Source of the DNA: Phycisphaeraceae bacterium
Lineage (GTDB): Bacteria; Planctomycetota; Phycisphaerae; Phycisphaerales; Phycisphaeraceae
Length of the DNA stretch: 8,115 bases
Reading direction: 5' to 3'
Assembly (NCBI GenBank): GCA_029260695.1
Contig: JAJDCT010000065.1
Coordinates: 1-8,115, forward strand
Position numbers and translations under genes: made by a program. The notes beneath the pieces are model-generated. The model was given only the letters and a program-made list of their open reading frames with translations, was not told the origin of the DNA and searched no databases. Shown one piece after another: positions 1 through 7,054 of this stretch (position 1 is the first letter of the stretch; each line of letters begins with the position of its first letter).

Positions 1-3000
1 TCCGCAAGTTTCAAACGCATCGCCATCCAGCGCAACGCCAACTCGTAAGGCAGCGCATCGACATCGATCTCGCTGTCCGCCCGGACCAGCAGCGACCGGT
101 TATCTGACGAACCCAATTCCAGCCCCAGGAGTACCGGGACCACACGCCGAACCATCACCGTGTCCCCGATCAGCCCCGAGATTCGAGACAAGGCCGCCCG
201 CATGTCACCGGCCTGCACCTCGCTTTGAGCGTACAAAATCTGCGCCGACGGGAAGTAGGCAGAACCCGCCGCGACCCCCCCGAGCCGCTGCTGCGCCTCG
301 GTGTGCCGCCCCTGCGCCATCAGCGATTTACCCATCGCTCGGTCCAACGCCGCGTCTTCACCCACCGCAATTTTATCAAGCGACGCGTTAACCATCGTGG
401 CGACGCGCTCGTGCAGCCCAAGTTCCTGGTATGTCTCAAGAAGGGCCGCCCTTGCCGCCTCGCTGCCCGCCACATCCGCCCGCATTAACTGCGTCAGCAC
501 CTCCTCGGCTTCGGGCCGCTTCCCATCCGCCGACAGGGCCCGTGCATAACGCACCTGCACCGCTTCATCTCCCGGCGATAGCTCTATCACCCGCCGGTAG
601 GCTTCCACCGCGTCTGAGGTCCGGCCGAGCATCACAAGCACCCCGGCCTTCACGCCCAGCAAGTCAACGCTGTCTGGCGCCTGTGATAACCCGCGCTGAA
701 CGATCGACAACGACTGATCCGCTCGCCCCAGCATCGCGTAACGACGGCTCAACTCGATCAGCACCGCGGTGTCATCGCCCGACACCCGGGCCGCCGCCGC
801 GTCGAGGTTGGCCATACGCCTCGCCGGGGTGTCGCTGTCCCAGCCCTGGATAAGCTCACGCAACATCCCCGACGACCCCTGCGCCTGTTGCGCATAGAGC
901 CGGTCATACACCGCCAGCGCCGACGTCTCCTCACCTAACTGCTTGTGCAACTCTGAGATCTTATCTGCGACCGACTGCGCCATCGGATGACCTTCACGGA
1001 TCAGCCGATCCAGCAACGGATCCAGAACTTCAATCGCCTCTTCGATACGCTCGGCCGATCCCAATAACCCAGCCCGCGACAGAACCGCCAGCGTCTCGTT
1101 ATAGACCTCCAACTCCTTGAGCTTCTGCCCCCCGCGATCTATCAAACCCGAGCGCGCGTAGAACTGACTCAGCCAGGCGAACGCCTCAGAGCTGTTGGGG
1201 TAGTGCCTGACCAACGCGACAAGGTTGTCTTCCGCTCGATCGATCTCGCCGCGATCCTGGTAGATGCCCGCCAGCACCAGACGCAGCATCGGCGAGAGGT
1301 TGCCCGATGAGATCGCATCCGTGCAGATTCTGGCGGCTGTATCCAGATCCCCTCGGCGCAGGTGGATTTGTGCCGCCAACGCCGGGTCTTTGGCCAGGTC
1401 CACCAGCTCGGGATCGATCTGGTCCAGGTATTCGTCCGCCTGCTTGATCTGGCCGGCGGCATAGGCTATCCGTGAACCCAACGCCAAGGCATCGGTGTCC
1501 GTGGGACTGGTGTCCAAAACCATCTGCACCTGCTGCAGCGCCGAGTTAAACCGCCCCAACGCCGCCATCGCCCGCGCCAGTGCCATGCGCGCCCGGACAT
1601 TGTCGGCATCCTGCTCAACCGCCGCACCCAACGCGGCCACAGCGTACTCGTACCGGTGAGCCTTAAGGTACAACTCTCCGGTCAGTTGATCCGATCCGGG
1701 CGCGTCGGGAAAACGCTGCCCGATCTGGTCGAGTGTATCCGCAAGACCGACCTCGTCGCCCTGCTTCAACTGTGTCGATGCAAGCCGCATCCATGCGCTA
1801 AGTTCATCCGGTTGCCTGGCGACCAGCTCCCCGGCCCAGCGATGCGCTGCGTTATGGCGGTCCAGCAGGTCGCTCCCGATGTATAACAGCTCGATCGCTT
1901 CGAGTGTCTGCTCTTCACGGCCCTCGATCTCACCCAGCAATACAGCGATCTGTTGCGTGTCACCACTGGTGGCTGCGTGCTGAAGCTTGAACTGGATCGC
2001 ACGTGGGTTCGTCGGGTCCAGGGAATAGTAAGCGTCGACATCCTCACCGCTGGCACCGATGTAGCCCTGCTGCGCCATCAGTGTGGCAAAAGCGTCCGCG
2101 GCCACCTTATTGTTTGGGTCCAGCAGGCATGCGGTGCGCAACGCGGCACGGGCCTCGGCAACCTCACCGAGCCGCGCCAATGTCAGCCCATACAACATCT
2201 GCACCGGAGGGGACGAATCCATCGCCGGGAACATCTGACTCATCACCTCACGACACTTCTCAAAATCGCCTGTCGCGAATAACGCCTGCGCATACATATA
2301 AAACGCGTCGGGGTCGCTCGATCCCTCCTCGATCAACTGGCTAAGGATCGGCAGGACTTTGTCCGTCTCATTACCCGCCAAAAACAATTTGGCACTGGTC
2401 ACACGCCGAGGCTCTGACTCGACATCGTCCGCCGGTGTCTTACGCAGCAACTGCCAGCCCAACTCGATACGCTCGGCCATCGGTGCTACCGACTCGGGTA
2501 TCGCAAGCAAGACCGTCACGGTCTGATCCGCGATCAAGACCGGCAGGTCCGTCACCTCAGCTGACTTTCGGGCCCGATCCATCGCACGATCCCACATCTG
2601 ATCCCCCGCGACCATCCGCAGGTACATGTCCGTGGCCTGTGTGTGCCTGGGGTTCTCATCGAGCAAAGACTCCAGACCCGCAAGCAACAGATCATGGGTC
2701 TCAGTCAGATGCGCTTCCAACGCTTCCAGTTGCTCCCCGTACGTCTGCGTCGGCTGCGCACCCTCCGGCTGTGCCTCACCCTCTGGCACCGGCCCACCCA
2801 CCAACGCCTCGGAGCCGAACGACTCGATCATCCGCCTCGCATGCCGGATGAGGATGAGCGTACGCCGTATATCGCTCTTGTGAAGCAACGCCTCACTAAA
2901 CCCTACCTCGCTAGAGGCCGACTCTTGGCTCTTAAGAAAAGCAAGTTGTGCCTCTGCCACCGCCCGCGCTTCGTCATACGCCTGGGCGTCGGCGGCGGTG

Positions 3001-3386
3001 TCCGCATAGGTAGGGTTATCAAGGACCGAGTCGATCGTCTGAATCGACCAGGCCAGCAGCGCGCCAGAGACAGCCGGGTCGTTGGGTTGATCTACATTCA
3101 GCCTGTCCAGGATCAGCTTCGCCGGCGCCAACCTGCCCAACGAGACCTGTGCTCGGGCCTGGATCAGCAGCGCTTCGCGGTTGCTCGGGTCGTCTGCAAG
3201 CACCGCATCCACAAGACTCAACGCCCGGTCCGGCCTGTTGTTGGCCATCGCGATGCGCGCCTGGTCGAGCTTCAGTTCGACGCTTTCACCGCAGCCGGTC
3301 ACCAGCACCAGGCACAGCACAACCATCACCGTCAGGAGGGGTGTCAAGGCCCGTGCGTAACTTCCGATGTATCTGTGGATCGTCAT
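1..3386 (-). CDS. TPR-repeat lipoprotein, PrsT-like, C-terminus cut by window edge
   Basis: Reading the minus strand from an ATG at 3386 gives an open frame of 1128 residues with no stop down to base 1, so the C-terminus lies outside. The N-terminus is a lipoprotein signal: basic start (MTIHRYIGSYAR), hydrophobic core LLTVMVVLCLVLV, then lipobox VTGC with Cys32 as the expected lipidated residue. The rest is helical TPR-type repeats. Clear ones lie at residues 37-103 (ARIAMANNRPDRALSLVDA, then DDPSN), about 355-430 (MYAQALFATGDFEKCREVM; LARLGEVAEARAALRTA) and about 895-965 (LVMLGRTSDAVEAYRRVIEL). A Pro/Glu/Gln-rich linker sits at 199-217. PrsT-type TPR lipoproteins accompany exosortases in known PEP-CTERM loci. 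The location 53 bases after the exosortase stop fits that role, probably as a scaffold for exopolysaccharide or protein export; this is inference. An in-frame ATG at 3419 is an alternative start, 20 bases after the exosortase gene. Neither start has a strong ribosome site, but 3386 gives a more normal signal peptide. The gene is longer than the roughly 900 residues I recall for PrsT. Confidence 0.85.
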   Translation of the reverse strand, partial: MTIHRYIGSYARALTPLLTVMVVLCLVLVTGCGESVELKLDQARIAMANNRPDRALSLVDAVLADDPSNREALLIQARAQVSLGRLAPAKLILDRLNVDQPNDPAVSGALLAWSIQTIDSVLDNPTYADTAADAQAYDEARAVAEAQLAFLKSQESASSEVGFSEALLHKSDIRRTLILIRHARRMIESFGSEALVGGPVPEGEAQPEGAQPTQTYGEQLEALEAHLTETHDLLLAGLESLLDENPRHTQATDMYLRMVAGDQMWDRAMDRARKSAEVTDLPVLIADQTVTVLLAIPESVAPMAERIELGWQLLRKTPADDVESEPRRVTSAKLFLAGNETDKVLPILSQLIEEGSSDPDAFYMYAQALFATGDFEKCREVMSQMFPAMDSSPPVQMLYGLTLARLGEVAEARAALRTACLLDPNNKVAADAFATLMAQQGYIGASGEDVDAYYSLDPTNPRAIQFKLQHAATSGDTQQIAVLLGEIEGREEQTLEAIELLYIGSDLLDRHNAAHRWAGELVARQPDELSAWMRLASTQLKQGDEVGLADTLDQIGQRFPDAPGSDQLTGELYLKAHRYEYAVAALGAAVEQDADNVRARMALARAMAALGRFNSALQQVQMVLDTSPTDTDALALGSRIAYAAGQIKQADEYLDQIDPELVDLAKDPALAAQIHLRRGDLDTAARICTDAISSGNLSPMLRLVLAGIYQDRGEIDRAEDNLVALVRHYPNSSEAFAWLSQFYARSGLIDRGGQKLKELEVYNETLAVLSRAGLLGSAERIEEAIEVLDPLLDRLIREGHPMAQSVADKISELHKQLGEETSALAVYDRLYAQQAQGSSGMLRELIQGWDSDTPARRMANLDAAAARVSGDDTAVLIELSRRYAMLGRADQSLSIVQRGLSQAPDSVDLLGVKAGVLVMLGRTSDAVEAYRRVIELSPGDEAVQVRYARALSADGKRPEAEEVLTQLMRADVAGSEAARAALLETYQELGLHERVATMVNASLDKIAVGEDAALDRAMGKSLMAQGRHTEAQQRLGGVAAGSAYFPSAQILYAQSEVQAGDMRAALSRISGLIGDTVMVRRVVPVLLGLELGSSDNRSLLVRADSEIDVDALPYELALRWMAMRLKLA
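3291..3386 (-). other. Lipoprotein signal peptide with lipobox
   Basis: Residues 1-32 of the TPR protein: positively charged n-region (His, Arg residues), a hydrophobic stretch at about residues 17-29, and lipobox Val-Thr-Gly-Cys. The lipidated Cys32 codon is at 3293-3291. The residue after Cys is Gly, followed by Glu, so there is no Asp at +2. In proteobacterial rules that would favour sorting to the outer membrane, but those rules may not hold in this organism. Confidence 0.8.
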
Positions 3387-3439
3387 GTTCCTATGCCACT
3401 CCCGCTTGTGTCGTCCCATGCTCGTATCGGTCTTGGATC

Positions 3440-5134
3440 TCAAGGCAGGTTCTCGTCAATAATAGGCATCAGCCGGGTCGCCGCGTCCCGAGCAAGCAGG
3501 CGGGCCGCTTCCAGGTCTTCATCCTGCACCGTCACGGTCAGCCGGATCAACGCACCGACCGCCTCGCGCCGAAGCAGCCCGTGCAGCAGGATCGTCGCCT
3601 GCTGCACCGTGTAATTAGTCGTGTAGGAATCCCCGCTCTTAAATACATAGAGGTAGTACACCATCCGCCTGCCGTCCTGGCTGACGACTTCGCGCATCGC
3701 CAACGCCTCCCCGCCGCCATCGACCCCGGTGTCGATCGTGACGGGCCCCTTGGAGACGATCTTCTCGCCGCTGCCCTGGATGCACAACTCCGGGGAGTGC
3801 GTGCCACGCCGGTTGTTCTTGCTGAAGACGATCAAGAGGTCGAACCCCGGCTTGCCTGAGTCGGCCTCTTCCGTAAACCGGCGATAGACGTAGTCATCGG
3901 TTTCCAGTATCGCCAGCACCTGGTCGTCCAGCACCAGGTCACCGCTGGTATAAACGGACTGCCCCACCTCCACCCGGCTGGGCAGCGCCTGCTGCGCGAC
4001 ACCACCCACTGCCTTGGGCTCCGGCTGGTTGACCCAATAAACGCTCAAGGCCGCCGACACCGCCAGCACAACCAACACACCCGGGTTCAGCGTCCGCACA
4101 GCCGCAACCTTGTCGCCCTTAATCGTGTTGAGATAACCAAGCAGCCTCGCATCAAACCAGTCACGCCTCAACACCCGGCCAAGCAACAGCACGCCCGATT
4201 CGAGTAAAAACATCAGCGCCAATGCCAGCGCAAACACAAGGATCCCCGAAAGGTCGTGGAACCAGCCGTGCTCACCCGCCACATCGGTCCCCAGATGATG
4301 CGCCGCAACGATCAGACCCGTGATCCGCGCGATGTTACATGCGATCGCCACCGGGAACGCCATCAGCAGAAGGAACCAACGCCACAGACCCGTCGCCCGG
4401 CACAACGCCGCAAACAGGGCCGCAAAGAAAGTCAACGCGATGATGCTGCGCAACCCGCCGCAGACATTCTCGATCACCAGGGTCTTTGGCAACCCGTCGG
4501 CATCCGGGCTCAGCAACACATAGCTGCCATCCACCACCGCAGGCACACCGAAGATATGGCTCGCTATCCACAAAGCCGCCCGGCTGGCAAACAATTTTAA
4601 CTCGAAATTGATCCCGTCGATCCACGCCAGAGGCAACGGCACCATAAAAAACAACAACACGATCGGCAACGCATAGGCCCGAGTCAAAGGCCGACCGCCC
4701 CAGATCAACACCAAACCGATCATCACACCCAGCAGCGCAAAGCCTGATGCAAACGTCACACTCGCAAACGTGAACAGCAGATGCGCCAACAGGAACACAC
4801 TAAACACCGCCCAGCCCAGCGTGGATGATCCCCGGGTCCGCTTACCCGGTGCGCCAACCCGGGTGTAGATATAAAACGCGATCGCCAAGGCAACAATCGG
4901 GACCAACGGCCCGTGTGTGTAATACGAATCGCCCCCGGTCAATCTATCTAATAGCGGTGTGTCGCGCCGCCACCACGCAGGGAACCACTGCATCCAAACC
5001 CGCGAGAACGTCCCGTACCAGGCCAAACCCATAAACACCGCAGCCAAGACCACCCCGGGCCAGAGGCGCACGCCGGTGGCTTCGTTCAAGCCGGCGGGGG
5101 TGGGCTCGGGTTTAGGGTTGTCTACACCGCTCAA
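3440..5134 (-). CDS. Exosortase with C-terminal EpsI (DUF3485) domain fusion
   Basis: A 564-residue polytopic inner-membrane transpeptidase-like protein, predicted to cleave C-terminal sorting tails of exported proteins. The N-terminal exosortase core holds about eight to nine hydrophobic segments between residues 26 and 319. It has the family's early motif YYTHGPLVPI (71-80) and the presumed catalytic triad: Cys225 in ENVCGGLRS, Arg270 in CNIARI, and His293 in GWFHDLSG. A further membrane segment (about 351-369) leads into a soluble EpsI domain, about 385-564, with the hallmark HSPELCIQGSGE (446-457). EpsI is a separate gene next to some exosortases and fused in others. The start chosen is TTG at 5134, overlapping the upstream FemAB stop as TTGA, with GAGAGG six bases before it. 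The frame is open upstream to an ATG-type start at 5197, which would add 21 hydrophilic residues overlapping FemAB, and this is less likely. The triad motif has CGG where many exosortases have CSG. The exosortase subtype cannot be assigned by eye. Confidence 0.93.
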   Translation of the reverse strand: MSGVDNPKPEPTPAGLNEATGVRLWPGVVLAAVFMGLAWYGTFSRVWMQWFPAWWRRDTPLLDRLTGGDSYYTHGPLVPIVALAIAFYIYTRVGAPGKRTRGSSTLGWAVFSVFLLAHLLFTFASVTFASGFALLGVMIGLVLIWGGRPLTRAYALPIVLLFFMVPLPLAWIDGINFELKLFASRAALWIASHIFGVPAVVDGSYVLLSPDADGLPKTLVIENVCGGLRSIIALTFFAALFAALCRATGLWRWFLLLMAFPVAIACNIARITGLIVAAHHLGTDVAGEHGWFHDLSGILVFALALALMFLLESGVLLLGRVLRRDWFDARLLGYLNTIKGDKVAAVRTLNPGVLVVLAVSAALSVYWVNQPEPKAVGGVAQQALPSRVEVGQSVYTSGDLVLDDQVLAILETDDYVYRRFTEEADSGKPGFDLLIVFSKNNRRGTHSPELCIQGSGEKIVSKGPVTIDTGVDGGGEALAMREVVSQDGRRMVYYLYVFKSGDSYTTNYTVQQATILLHGLLRREAVGALIRLTVTVQDEDLEAARLLARDAATRLMPIIDENLP

Positions 5135-6207
5135 GGTATGCCTCTCACAATCCTGGGGCCGACCAGCCTGGTGACCCACACCGGTAACCGCTGCCACGCC
5201 GCGATCCGCCTTTGATACTTAGGGTTGTCCGGGCGGACAGCGGCGACATCCCCCTGACGTAGATAATACTGCCAAGTAGCCGGCTTGGGGACCGCACCCC
5301 ACTGCTTCTTAAACCGATACGTCCCCGAATCGGGGGTGGACCGCCCAAAATCAAAGACCCCCGCACCGTGAGTCACACCCCGTTTCAGGAGCTGATGGTA
5401 CATCCACATATTCGCGTTGGTGTGTTTTGCATCGCGTAAACTGCTGGCGGAGGGGACCTGTGTTTCAACCACACCCCCAACCTCGGCATGAACCAGCAGC
5501 GCCCCCGCCACCGCACGCCCGTCGTGGCTCACCACCGCCAACTCCGCACCACCGCCAAACGTATCGAGGATCGACCCGAACAGATTCCGCGGGTAGACCG
5601 GCGTGCCCAGGTCACGCATGTTGATAGAGAACACGCTGTAGAAACCATCGAGCAACTCGGCACCACCAAAACTGATCGACAGCCCCGCCTTGTCACCCTT
5701 GCGTATCTGATTGCGAACCTTAGCGCTGTACCCCGACCAGAGCTCTTCCGACTCTTGTGGCAGGCCCAGCATCATCTGAACCTTGTCATCACGGTTGTGC
5801 GAGATCGATGCGTGATCCAGTGTGTGCCCCTGGTGACGCAGCTCAAGGTATTGCACCACAAACCGATCCGCCAACCCGGTCGCCGCTTCAAAAATATCAT
5901 TTCGCACACCCGCGTCTGCTGCAACGATGCCGGCCCTGTTCAAGTACGGCAGACTCACAAGAAATCGCCCAAACAAGCGGCTCGTCACCAACGCCAACGG
6001 CAAGTACCCCACGATCACGCCACCCGGTCCACCTTCCCTGGCGATCACCGACATCGTGAGATGCCCCATCGACTCGCGGAGCACCTTCAGCCAACCCGGG
6101 TCATGCTCACCACTGACCCCCGCATCGGCGGGCGCCTCGGCAAGGAACCGGCGCACCTCATCTGCCAGCCCGCCGTCGATGTGATGAATGACCTGCGTCA
6201 CGGCCAT
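5131..6207 (-). CDS. FemAB-family protein of the XrtA/PEP-CTERM-associated type
   Basis: A 358-residue cytosolic protein made of GNAT-like folds, related to FemAB aminoacyl transferases and the C-terminal GNAT family. The sequence fits the exosortase-associated FemAB subfamily. It shows GYLPLALVTSRLFGRFLVSLPYLN (67-90), the basic block YSAKVRNQIRKGDKAGL (160-176), FYSVFSINMRDLGTPVYPRNLF (189-210), the GRAVAGALLVH strand (230-240), and the terminal signature FDFGRSTPDSGTYRFKKQWG (285-304). Classical FemAB proteins add amino acids to peptidoglycan precursors using aminoacyl-tRNA. For the exosortase-linked group the substrate is not established, and modification of the exopolysaccharide or of a glycan-lipid intermediate is a guess. 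The ATG at 6207 is preceded in frame by a TAG six bases upstream, so no longer start exists. GAGAG lies eight bases before it. The gene overlaps the exosortase start by four bases. Confidence 0.9.
   Translation of the reverse strand: MAVTQVIHHIDGGLADEVRRFLAEAPADAGVSGEHDPGWLKVLRESMGHLTMSVIAREGGPGGVIVGYLPLALVTSRLFGRFLVSLPYLNRAGIVAADAGVRNDIFEAATGLADRFVVQYLELRHQGHTLDHASISHNRDDKVQMMLGLPQESEELWSGYSAKVRNQIRKGDKAGLSISFGGAELLDGFYSVFSINMRDLGTPVYPRNLFGSILDTFGGGAELAVVSHDGRAVAGALLVHAEVGGVVETQVPSASSLRDAKHTNANMWMYHQLLKRGVTHGAGVFDFGRSTPDSGTYRFKKQWGAVPKPATWQYYLRQGDVAAVRPDNPKYQRRIAAWQRLPVWVTRLVGPRIVRGIP
5141..5146 (-). promoter_or_regulatory. Ribosome binding site deciding the TTG start of the exosortase
   Basis: The minus strand reads GAGAGGCATACCTTG. 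GAGAGG is a good Shine-Dalgarno match and ends six bases before TTG at 5134. It lies inside the last codons of the FemAB gene, whose TGA overlaps the TTG. This supports translational coupling and argues against the longer start at 5197. Confidence 0.7.
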
Positions 6208-6215
6208 GATCTATG

Positions 6216-6220
6216 CTCTC
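6216..6220 (-). promoter_or_regulatory. Ribosome binding site of the FemAB gene
   Basis: The minus strand reads GTGAGAGCATAGATCATG. GAGAG sits eight bases before the ATG at 6207, within an otherwise A/T-richer stretch (ATTTTTCAGTGAGAG) that should leave the site unpaired. Confidence 0.55.
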
Positions 6221-6269
6221 ACTGAAAAATCTGCCACACGATAACTGCAGCACGCACCTGCGTATGACT

Positions 6270-6335
6270 GCTATCGGCGGACCGAGGCAGGCTTAAAGAG
6301 TCCCGGTGTGTAACAAACTTGAGATGAGCTATCGG
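6270..6335. repeat. Pair of short direct repeats, GCTATCGG
   Basis: GCTATCGG occurs at 6270-6277 and again at 6328-6335, 58 bases apart start to start. Both copies are followed by GGACC or ACC (GCTATCGGCGGACC and GCTATCGGACC), so the similarity extends if three bases are skipped. Two copies upstream of the FemAB gene could be a regulator binding site, but chance is not excluded. Confidence 0.3.
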
Positions 6336-6358
6336 ACCTGTCGATCAGCCATTGAACA

Positions 6359-7054
6359 TCAAGCGGCGATCGATCCAAGCCTTGAAGGATTGACACTATC
6401 GGGCCCAAGCGCCTTCGCAGGCACGCCCCCAACCCGCGCACCCGCAGCCACCGGCCTGACCACCACCGCGCCGGCAGCGACCACCGCACCCCGCCCAACA
6501 TCTGCCATCACCACCGCCCCCGCACCGATCCAGGCGCCCCGCCCGATCGTTACCCGCCGATACACCTGCTCGTTATCTCGTAACGGCCGACCATCCTCAG
6601 GCAACGCCCCGTGCTGGTGCCTGCCCGACAAGATCTGCACCCCGTCCGCGAGCATCACATCGTCCTGGATCTCCGCCCAACCGATCGAGCAGAACCGGCC
6701 GATATAAACACGCTGACCGATCCGCACCGCCGGCTTGCTGAACACGCTCATAAACCCAAAGCAAACATCACGCCCCACGCCCCCCGTCGTGTAGCGGTAA
6801 AACGCCTGCCTGACATAGACCCCCAACAGCCCACCACGCACCGCCAGCCGTTCACTGGTCAGCGTAAACGCACGGTCCTTGCCCAGCACCCGTGAGCCCA
6901 GCACATACCCCACCAAGCCCGGCAGCGCCAACACCAGACCGACCGTCCGGCCGATCGTCTTGCCGATACCGCGCCCACCAGAACCACCAGGAGCGTCTTG
7001 GACTCCGGGGCCTGTGGGCTTGCGAATACGGGTCAAGGTCGATTGTCTGCTCAT
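6359..7054 (-). CDS. Left-handed beta-helix (hexapeptide-repeat) O-acyltransferase
   Basis: A 231-residue cytosolic or membrane-associated acyltransferase of the WcaF/NodL/maltose-acetyltransferase superfamily, which uses acetyl-CoA or another acyl-CoA to acylate a sugar hydroxyl. Hexapeptide repeats run from about 108 to 141 (VRIGQRVYIGRFCSIGWAEIQDDVMLADGVQI) and resume at 168-208 (VTIGRGAWIGAGAVVMADVGRGAVVAAGAVVV). The intervening loop SGRHQHGALPEDG (143-155) carries His146 and His148, one of which is the likely catalytic base. The end VGGVPAKALG (208-217) is the usual closing motif of this family. The N-terminus is unusual: a basic, Gly-rich stretch (1-36), then a hydrophobic segment TVGLVLALPGLVGYVLG (37-53) that could touch the membrane. 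The ATG overlaps the glycosyltransferase stop as ATGA, with GAGAA seven bases upstream, so translation of the two is likely coupled. Probable role is acetylation of the locus's polysaccharide; the substrate is unknown. Confidence 0.88.
   Translation of the reverse strand: MSRQSTLTRIRKPTGPGVQDAPGGSGGRGIGKTIGRTVGLVLALPGLVGYVLGSRVLGKDRAFTLTSERLAVRGGLLGVYVRQAFYRYTTGGVGRDVCFGFMSVFSKPAVRIGQRVYIGRFCSIGWAEIQDDVMLADGVQILSGRHQHGALPEDGRPLRDNEQVYRRVTIGRGAWIGAGAVVMADVGRGAVVAAGAVVVRPVAAGARVGGVPAKALGPDSVNPSRLGSIAA

Larger units (their letters stand above)
6208..6358 (-). other. 151-base spacer, the only real intergenic gap in the cluster
   Basis: No convincing gene lies here on either strand. The spacer separates the glycosyltransferase/acyltransferase pair from the FemAB/exosortase/TPR group and is locally richer in A and T. 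It holds an 8-base direct repeat (see 6270-6335) and a short inverted repeat, ACGCA-CC-TGCGT, at 6252-6263. I did not find a well-spaced -35/-10 pair or a sigma-54 (GG-N10-GC) site. There is no stem followed by a T-run that would make an intrinsic terminator. It may hold a promoter for the downstream three genes, but the sequence alone does not show it. Confidence 0.5.

Noticed and set aside
2643..3614. Long plus-strand open frame of 323 codons opposite the TPR gene
   Set aside because: The predicted protein is rich in Arg, Gln and His with no recognisable domain and spans two minus-strand genes. It is an antisense shadow expected in GC-rich coding DNA.
4341..4885. Two GCGATCGC octamers (4341-4348 and 4878-4885), like the HIP1 words of cyanobacteria
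   Set aside because: Only two copies were noticed, both inside the exosortase gene, and GATC-containing words are common in this GC-rich sequence. This is not enough for a repeat family.
5131..5197. Longer exosortase start at 5197
   Set aside because: The 21 extra residues overlap FemAB codons and are not signal- or membrane-like, while TTG at 5134 has a good ribosome site.
5488..6225. Plus-strand open frame of 245 codons opposite the FemAB gene
   Set aside because: Low-complexity Arg/His/Pro-rich product with no family resemblance. The opposite strand has a strong FemAB match over its whole length.
6222..6238. Possible sigma-54 promoter (TGGCAG...TCAG) just before the FemAB gene
   Set aside because: The -12 position lacks the required GC ten bases after GG, and it sits too close to the ribosome site.
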